Shown piece by piece: positions 1-5,331 of a stretch of 6,517 nucleotides of DNA; within the stretch, counting starts at the first letter, position 1; every line of letters starts with the position of its first letter. The stretch is from positions 1-6,517 of the forward strand of contig JAUVCY010000109.1 in the NCBI GenBank assembly GCA_030595585.1, written 5' to 3'. The DNA comes from Thermoplasmatota archaeon (GTDB lineage Archaea; Thermoplasmatota; Penumbrarchaeia; Penumbrarchaeales; Penumbrarchaeaceae). Position numbers and translations under genes: made by a program. Under the pieces are notes generated by a model that searched no databases, was not told the DNA's origin, and saw only the letters and a program-made list of their open reading frames with translations.

Positions 1-2
1 CG

Positions 3-266
3 GATGACGGGATCGATAACACTCCGGGATCGGAAGATGAGGTGGAGGATTATCCGGATGACGATGAGAGGTTCTTCAAGGCGATAAGGGACGTCACGCT
101 GGTCCACCTGCTGATCTTCGGCTTCTTCCTCCTGGTGCCCCTCTATTCCTTCCTCATCCACATTGCGATTAAGAAGGCCAGATCGGGGAAGACCACGGAG
201 GATATACCTCAAGGTGATCCTCCCGGGGATGAGGGGAACATAAAAGAGAAGGAGGTGGAGGAATGA
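3..266 (+). CDS. C-terminal fragment of a membrane-anchored surface protein (5' truncated)
   Basis: The reading frame is open from the first full codon at base 3 to the TGA at 264-266, so the gene begins before the window. A GTG at 42 is in frame but has no ribosome binding site and would start just before a membrane helix, so I treat it as internal. The visible 87 residues begin with a very acidic stretch (DDGIDN, then DEVEDYPDDDE). One membrane helix follows (about TLVHLL to IHIAI, roughly codons from base 93 to 170), then a basic stop-transfer segment (KKARSGK) and a hydrophilic Glu/Lys/Pro tail. By the positive-inside rule the tail is cytosolic and the missing N-terminal part is extracytoplasmic. 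The acidic linker, helix, basic residues and charged tail repeat the C-terminal plan of the next gene, which suggests a related surface protein. Its 3' end overlaps that gene by 4 nt. Function is not recognisable. Confidence 0.75.
   Translation, partial: DDGIDNTPGSEDEVEDYPDDDERFFKAIRDVTLVHLLIFGFFLLVPLYSFLIHIAIKKARSGKTTEDIPQGDPPGDEGNIKEKEVEE
251..257 (+). promoter_or_regulatory. Shine-Dalgarno site of the beta-helix protein gene
   Basis: GGAGGTG lies 5 nt before the ATG at 263 and matches the complement of the archaeal 16S rRNA 3' end. It sits inside the last codons of the upstream gene, where it encodes part of KEVEE, so translation is probably coupled. The same octamer GGAGGTGG, at the same spacing, precedes the ATPase gene. 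The site fixes the start codon. Confidence 0.85.
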
Positions 267-3200
267 GCAGGAGACATCTCACCGGCCTGGCCTTCATCCT
301 ACTGATGCTGGTCCCGCTTCTATCATTCCTATCCCTTGGTTCCGGAGAGGACCTGTACCGGGATGATAATTCGAAAGAGGCCACATCATTTATTGAGACA
401 AGGTCAGACGTCGGTCCAGAGAGGTTGTTCTCCTATCCGGACCAGGTGGATTACTGGTTGAACAACGATCATGAGTTCGTACATCACCCCAACGGGTACA
501 GGTATCGAATCACCTTCCAGATGGAAAACGGAAATACCGAGGGCCTGGACGAGGGAACCTATATCGTCATCGAGAGGGAGGATGAGGATAAAGGGTGGAC
601 GGAGATCGGCATCTCACGCTGGGTCGACTACCAGACGAACATGGAGGCCTTTCTGGATGTGGACAGGGAGGGAAATATCAATGGGGTCATCTGGTATCCA
701 GATGAAATGGGGTCCTTGATAGAATTCGTACCGATATCGACCCCCGTGAATGATGAGGGTGGTGTTGACCGTTACGTGTATGGAGAGACCAGAACATCCA
801 CGGAGGAGCCGAGAAGGATGTGGAGCGACTGCCTCGACGGAATGCCCATGGTCATGATCCAGGACGGGGGCGAACTGTATATCCATCGAATGGACGCCGA
901 GACAGAGGAGTACATGACGATCGAAATGGGTGAAGTATTCGAAGATACCGTGGACATGGCGGCCAATGACGAGGTCCTGTGTGTGGCCAGACAGGTGCCC
1001 GGTGGTGAGATCACCCTCACCACATACGGAAAGGACCTGCTGTCGATCGACGAGCATACCCTGGTGGACCTGCCCCCGGGTTCAGGCGTGGACAATCGGG
1101 TCTCCCTCTTCTGCGATGGGTCCAACGTGGAGGCGTTCATCTACCTGGATGAGCTCCTTTCGGATAGATATTCAACCCTCGAATACATCGTCCTCGACCT
1201 CTCCAGTGACACCATGATCAGGGAGATGATCACCTTTCCAGAAGGGGTGTCACCCTTCCCGAACGGCGGACCCATGAAGGTCCTTGGCGGCTACTATTTC
1301 ATCGTTCACAACGGCTCGACCATCATGCAGTACGATGAGAATATGGAATATGTGACAGATCATTACCTGCAGGAGAAGATCTACTCCAGTTCAGCTATCC
1401 TGGAGACCTGGTGCACTCCTTTTGAGGACCAGGCGTTCTTCTATTACATCTACGAGTACTCCGCGGGGTCCACTTCCCTGAGGGGGTTCTGCTCCTATGA
1501 TCCCAATACTATCCCCGAACTGGGCATATATATGCTTCCGGACAACACCGTCCTTGTGGGGGTCGATCTTCTCCTCCACGACAGCTTCTACATCGATGAA
1601 GGCCATACCCTGACCCTTATCGACAGCACCATGACCATGGGGGCAAGTGATCAATATTACTACGGCCTCGATCTTATAAACGACGGAACGCTAATACTGA
1701 TAAACAGCACGATAGCCGGGAATAATTCAAAGAGCATTTTCGACCTTCCGGGCAGCAGTTCCTCCCTCTACATGTACGACTCCTATCTGGACATCGATGG
1801 GGAGATCGAAGGGTATTTCGAAGCCCACGGAGAGAGGATGTTCTACAACTACAAGGAGCGCAAGATATCCCTGAACGATTGCGATGCGATCATCGAGGGG
1901 CTGGACCTCAACCTTGGGGAGATAGGTGATCCCCAGTACAGCAGGGATGAACTGTTCAACATGGTCGGCGACGTGAACCTCATCTTCGAGGGTTGCAACC
2001 TGGAGTCCATCTTCCATCTGATCACCGGCGATGATTCCTTCGTATCCTTCCACAACTGCTCCCTGAAGGAGATCACCCGATTGATCTATGACAAGAGCTA
2101 TTACGGCAGGGATGAAGTCGACATTCGAGATGTGATCAACACCACGTTCGACAACGTGGGAATGATCGAATTCTCCTCGGAGAGGGTGGAGAACTGCACT
2201 TTTATCGATTGTAATGACCTGACCCTGCAAGGGAATTCAAGAGACGACCTCTCCGTCATCAACTGTGAGTTCATCGGGATCTATGACATGATCGAGCTGG
2301 AGGATGGGAACAGCCTGAGGATAATCAACTGCCTCTTCTCCGATTTCCGCAGTGCGGTGCACGTGGAATATTTTGACGAGATACTTATCTCGAACACTAC
2401 GTTCCGGAATGGGGAGTGGGGGATCTACGCCTATAATTACGACGCGCTCGTCATAGAGGATTGTACTTTCGAGGAGCTGAACATATCGATATACATCGAT
2501 GAGAACAATGACAGATACGGCGATGAACCCAATCTGGTGCTGATCGAAAATAACCTGTTCCTCCGGGATAACCTCTCTATTTTCTACCAACCCGATGACC
2601 CCTACGACTTCGATGATTACTACTCCTACGATCACGGGGACGAGGATATCAGGTATGACATCCAACGCTTCGGTGGCCTGGACTTCCTCGACTGCCGTCG
2701 CAATATCTGGGATGATGAAGACCCGGATGTTGTCGCCGGGAAGGTATCACCCGGCATCTACTTCCTGCCCTATTACACGCCGGATGGAACGGAGATATCC
2801 ACATCCGATAACGACATGGATGGAATGGATGACACCTGGGAGGAGAGGAACCATCTGGACAACAGCTACTATTTCGACAGATACCTGGACCCCGACAGGG
2901 ATTTCTACTCCAACTACGAGGAGTACAGGACGGGGACCGACCCCTTTGACAAAGAGGACAGCCCGGGTAAACTTTTTTGGAGCCCCTCGGTCGTCCTCGG
3001 GCTGATATTTACCATACTGATCATCTCCCTCTTTATCAGCTATCTGTTCTACATCCAGCGGGCCAGAAGGAAGGGTAAGATGATCAGGTTCGAAAAGGTC
3101 TACGCAGCGCATTACCTGAAAATGAGGGCTCTGGAGAAGAAAGATGATATCGAACCCGGGGAGGAGAGCTCGCCTCCTCCGGACCAGGAGGAGAAGAAGA

Positions 3201-3412
3201 ATGGGGAGGCAGAGAAACAAGCCCGGCAGGAGAATGTAACCGAGGTCAATAAAGGGTCCAACCAGGAGGAGAAGGAGCCCCTCTCCCCCGATGGAGCTGC
3301 CGGACCGATATCGGAGGATGGGACCGGGCCGGGCCAGAAGGCGGAGGATACCACATTCAAAGTGGTGGAAGCGAAGGTCATCACCACCGTCGGCGAGGAG
3401 GTGGCGACGTGA
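263..3412 (+). CDS. Membrane-anchored NosD-like beta-helix surface protein with propeller-like N-terminal half
   Basis: Secreted, C-terminally anchored protein of 1049 residues. Residues 1-28 form a signal peptide (basic SRRH, then a Leu-rich core, ending near GSG). Residues about 50-410 are rich in beta strand with recurring DGxxY/YxxxD turns and resemble a beta-propeller; this is inferred, as no family is certain. Residues about 425-775 form a right-handed parallel beta-helix of the NosD/CASH type, with coils of about 22 residues marked by N/D-C/T-x-F (N644, N667, N689, N711, D733). Residues 849-894 hold DNDMDGMDD and a second Asp-rich LDPDRD...TGTDP segment, like thrombospondin type 3 calcium-binding repeats. 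The membrane helix is about 909-931, followed by QRARRKGK and a roughly 118-residue Glu/Lys/Pro-rich cytosolic tail. The start is set by GGAGGTG 5 nt upstream. The gene overlaps both neighbours by 4 nt and precedes an ATPase and a permease, the order of nosD-nosF-nosY. The client or ligand is unknown. Anchor and tail are absent from classical soluble periplasmic NosD. Confidence 0.85.
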   Translation: MSRRHLTGLAFILLMLVPLLSFLSLGSGEDLYRDDNSKEATSFIETRSDVGPERLFSYPDQVDYWLNNDHEFVHHPNGYRYRITFQMENGNTEGLDEGTYIVIEREDEDKGWTEIGISRWVDYQTNMEAFLDVDREGNINGVIWYPDEMGSLIEFVPISTPVNDEGGVDRYVYGETRTSTEEPRRMWSDCLDGMPMVMIQDGGELYIHRMDAETEEYMTIEMGEVFEDTVDMAANDEVLCVARQVPGGEITLTTYGKDLLSIDEHTLVDLPPGSGVDNRVSLFCDGSNVEAFIYLDELLSDRYSTLEYIVLDLSSDTMIREMITFPEGVSPFPNGGPMKVLGGYYFIVHNGSTIMQYDENMEYVTDHYLQEKIYSSSAILETWCTPFEDQAFFYYIYEYSAGSTSLRGFCSYDPNTIPELGIYMLPDNTVLVGVDLLLHDSFYIDEGHTLTLIDSTMTMGASDQYYYGLDLINDGTLILINSTIAGNNSKSIFDLPGSSSSLYMYDSYLDIDGEIEGYFEAHGERMFYNYKERKISLNDCDAIIEGLDLNLGEIGDPQYSRDELFNMVGDVNLIFEGCNLESIFHLITGDDSFVSFHNCSLKEITRLIYDKSYYGRDEVDIRDVINTTFDNVGMIEFSSERVENCTFIDCNDLTLQGNSRDDLSVINCEFIGIYDMIELEDGNSLRIINCLFSDFRSAVHVEYFDEILISNTTFRNGEWGIYAYNYDALVIEDCTFEELNISIYIDENNDRYGDEPNLVLIENNLFLRDNLSIFYQPDDPYDFDDYYSYDHGDEDIRYDIQRFGGLDFLDCRRNIWDDEDPDVVAGKVSPGIYFLPYYTPDGTEISTSDNDMDGMDDTWEERNHLDNSYYFDRYLDPDRDFYSNYEEYRTGTDPFDKEDSPGKLFWSPSVVLGLIFTILIISLFISYLFYIQRARRKGKMIRFEKVYAAHYLKMRALEKKDDIEPGEESSPPPDQEEKKNGEAEKQARQENVTEVNKGSNQEEKEPLSPDGAAGPISEDGTGPGQKAEDTTFKVVEAKVITTVGEEVAT
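3397..3403 (+). promoter_or_regulatory. Shine-Dalgarno site of the ABC ATPase gene
   Basis: GGAGGTG is 5 nt before the GTG at 3409 and lies within the final codons (EEVAT) of the beta-helix gene. It supports the GTG start and coupled translation across the GTGA overlap at 3409-3412. Confidence 0.85.
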
Positions 3413-4335
3413 CCATCATAATCGAGATCAAGGGCCTTTCAAAGAGCTACGGGAAGATCCAGGCCCTGAAGGACGTGGACCTGGAGATCCGTGACGGTGA
3501 GGTCCACGGGGTGTTCGGGGCCAACGGGGCGGGAAAATCAACCCTGATCAAGGTCCTCGCAGGTGTCACGAGACCGGATTCCGGCCTGGTCGAGGTCAAG
3601 GGCCTTCAGGTCACCGATAAGCCCCACGAGGTGCGAGCCATCTGTACGCCCATCGAGGAGATACCGATGATGTATCGGACAATGAAGCTGTATGAGCTCC
3701 TCAGCATGTACTGCGAGTCCATAGGCATGACCAGGGATACCATGGACGAGCGGATGTGCGAGGCCCTTTACACAACCGACATCGGAGATATCATCGAGAA
3801 GAAGTTCGGAAATATGTCTCTTGGACAGCAGCACAGGTCAGAGGTGGCCCGGGCGATCGCCACCGGACGGGACATCCTACTGATGGACGAGCCGTTCATA
3901 GGAATAGATATCGAGACGAAGAAACGGCTCAAGGACCATTTCAAGGAGTGGGTCAAGGCAAAAAAGGGGAGGGCGATCATCTTCACCTCCCATAACCTCC
4001 TGGAGAACGAGGACTTCGTTGACCATCTCACCTTCCTCTCCCAGGGGGCGGTCAGGGATACGGATACCGTTGAGGCGATAAGGGCAAGGTACCTCAAGAC
4101 GGGATTCGCCATTGTTGTGGATGACCTGGAAAAGGCGGTCCTGATCGTGCAGGATATCGAGGGGATCAAAATAGACAAAGTGGAGGGAAAGACCCTGCAC
4201 GTTCTTCTCAAGGACGAGGAGTTGATGAAGCCCATGATGAAGGAGCTGGCGCTGAACGACGTCGGTGTGGTAGAGTCCAGGAGGATAGGCTCCATGGAAG
4301 ATGTCTTCACCGAGCTCTCGGGGGTGAGAAGATGA
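3409..4335 (+). CDS. ABC transporter ATP-binding protein, NosF-like
   Basis: Cytosolic ATPase subunit of 308 residues that should power the permease encoded next, probably as a homodimer. Visible motifs in order: the aromatic A-loop region (SKSYGK, Y14), Walker A GANGAGKST at 37-45 with K43, a Q-loop region around TPIEEIP at 80-86, signature SLGQQ at 137-141, Walker B ILLMDEP at 156-162 with catalytic E161, D-loop GID at 165-167, and the switch histidine H195 in TSH. Residues after about 215 form a C-terminal extension typical of ATPases that pair with ABC-2 permeases. The GTG start gives a normal N-terminus (strand IIIEIKGL) and has a strong ribosome binding site; it overlaps the upstream stop as GTGA. 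Oddity: the position expected to hold the Q-loop glutamine appears to be glutamate (E83 or E84), judged by hand alignment. The family is certain. The NosF-like label rests on gene order, since ABC-2 ATPases for drugs or surface polymers look similar. Confidence 0.93.
   Translation: MTIIIEIKGLSKSYGKIQALKDVDLEIRDGEVHGVFGANGAGKSTLIKVLAGVTRPDSGLVEVKGLQVTDKPHEVRAICTPIEEIPMMYRTMKLYELLSMYCESIGMTRDTMDERMCEALYTTDIGDIIEKKFGNMSLGQQHRSEVARAIATGRDILLMDEPFIGIDIETKKRLKDHFKEWVKAKKGRAIIFTSHNLLENEDFVDHLTFLSQGAVRDTDTVEAIRARYLKTGFAIVVDDLEKAVLIVQDIEGIKIDKVEGKTLHVLLKDEELMKPMMKELALNDVGVVESRRIGSMEDVFTELSGVRR
4323..4327 (+). promoter_or_regulatory. Weaker Shine-Dalgarno site of the permease gene
   Basis: GGTGA, part of the archaeal consensus GGAGGTGAT, lies 4 nt before the ATG at 4332 inside the end of the ATPase gene. 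It is weaker than the two upstream sites, which fits initiation by coupling through the ATGA overlap. Confidence 0.55.
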
Positions 4336-5318
4336 TCGACCAGATACACTTTTTCAGGACATCTCTGAAGAAGGACCTCAGGTATGTGTTCTCACCCATG
4401 TTCAAGATATTATTCGTGCTCCTGTTGCTCCTGATCTTCGGCCTCTCCATAGGCCTGTTCACAGCGCTCTACTCCGTACAGACCCCGGTGAGAGAATATG
4501 ACCCTGGCGAGGACACACACCAGTACGATTTCGCAACAGACCCACTGGAGGAGGAAGATAACGGAGGATACGATTCCCACTGGGGGGAAGAGGGAGAAAC
4601 CGTGAACTTCATTTGGGGTGAGGAGCGGGAGGTCCTGATCGGGTCATCCACAGCGGTGGCGTGGACCTATGGTGTGGCGTTCATACTGACCATCGAGTTC
4701 TTCCTTCTGATATTCCACGGGTCGGTCTTCACACAGGATCAGGTGAAAGGGGCGGTCAGAACGTGGTTCCACTATCCGGTATCGGTCAAGGGCTACGTCC
4801 TCTCCAAGACCTTCAATATCCTGTTCTTCACAGTTCTGCTCTCCCTGGGCCTCTGCGGGCTGTCCATGCTCGCTGCACCAACAATGGGCCAAAGCAGGAT
4901 CGAGATGATCGGCATCGTCTTTGTCACCATGGCCGTCCTGTTCCTGAACTACCTGGCGTATTTCGCCATCTTCTCCATCCTCTCCAAATTGGGTTTGAGA
5001 GGCCGGTTAACAGACCCTGCGGCCCTCTTCCTCGCAGGAAACGCGTTCCTGATCCTGATGACACAGACCGGCATCTCGGGAATCTACATGGCGATATGCG
5101 ATTTTCAGAATTGGACCTATCAGGAGCCGTTCCTTACGGCCCTGAAGTACCTCTCCCCATTCCATTTCCTGGGGGCCTTCTACGACTGGTCCTATTACGG
5201 GGACCCGATGTCGGTGCTGGACCTCCTCTGGGTCGTACCAACGTTGATCGTCATCGTGGTCGGCTTCACCTACCTGAAGGACCTCTATCCGGACATGTTC
5301 ATCAGGGAGACGGCCTGA
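4332..5318 (+). CDS. ABC-2-type permease, NosY-like, six membrane helices
   Basis: Membrane subunit of 328 residues, expected to dimerise and bind two copies of the ATPase. Hydrophobic segments are at about 26-46, 107-128, 156-181, 190-216, 230-255 and 296-315, with a short cytosolic N-terminus (DQIHFFRTSLKKDLRY). The stretch between helices 2 and 3 (QVKGAVRTWFHYPVSVKGYVLSK, here broken as QVKGAVRT at 137-144 and YPVSVKGYVLSK at 148-159) matches the cytosolic coupling region of ABC-2 permeases (VKGTxRxLLSYPVSR). LKYLSPFHFLGAFYD at 271-285 is the usual motif before the last helix. Unusual is the extracytoplasmic loop between helices 1 and 2 (about 50-105), with 17 Asp/Glu against two Arg. The gene starts on the ATGA overlap with the ATPase gene. 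Position and topology fit NosY, but export of lipid, ion or polymer is equally compatible with the sequence. Confidence 0.9.
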   Translation: MIDQIHFFRTSLKKDLRYVFSPMFKILFVLLLLLIFGLSIGLFTALYSVQTPVREYDPGEDTHQYDFATDPLEEEDNGGYDSHWGEEGETVNFIWGEEREVLIGSSTAVAWTYGVAFILTIEFFLLIFHGSVFTQDQVKGAVRTWFHYPVSVKGYVLSKTFNILFFTVLLSLGLCGLSMLAAPTMGQSRIEMIGIVFVTMAVLFLNYLAYFAIFSILSKLGLRGRLTDPAALFLAGNAFLILMTQTGISGIYMAICDFQNWTYQEPFLTALKYLSPFHFLGAFYDWSYYGDPMSVLDLLWVVPTLIVIVVGFTYLKDLYPDMFIRETA

Positions 5319-5331
5319 TCAGGTCTCTCCC
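5305..5331. terminator. Hairpin across the two abutting convergent stop codons
   Basis: GGGAGA at 5305-5310 pairs with TCTCCC at 5326-5331. After one bulged C (5311) the stem continues GGCCT with AGGTC (5312-5316 with 5321-5325, including one G-T pair), closing on a GATC loop at 5317-5320. The core CCTGATCAGG is a perfect palindrome. Both stop codons (TGA at 5316-5318, TCA at 5319-5321 for the minus strand) lie at its tip. No T-run follows on either strand, so a standard archaeal oligo-U terminator is not evident. A role in RNA 3'-end protection or in limiting convergent read-through is inferred. Confidence 0.4.

Noticed and set aside
42..44. GTG as a start of a small 74-residue membrane protein
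   Set aside because: The frame is open upstream to the window edge with a matching acidic composition, and no Shine-Dalgarno motif lies before the GTG. A C-terminal fragment fits better.
1727..2665. Minus-strand open frames of 142 and 167 codons opposite the beta-helix region
   Set aside because: They mirror the repetitive coil codons of the real gene, giving V/D/I-rich pseudo-repeats without a ribosome binding site or known domain.
3183..3274. A 14-base direct repeat (ACCAGGAGGAGAAG at 3183-3196 and 3261-3274)
   Set aside because: It lies in frame in the low-complexity tail and encodes QEEK both times. Purine-rich Glu/Lys codons explain it, and no other copies or mobile-element context are seen.
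263..5318. Assigning the operon as true nosDFY for nitrous oxide reductase
   Set aside because: Only fold class and gene order support it. No NosZ, NosL or copper-binding motif is visible, and the beta-helix protein has a different domain plan. Gene symbols were therefore withheld.
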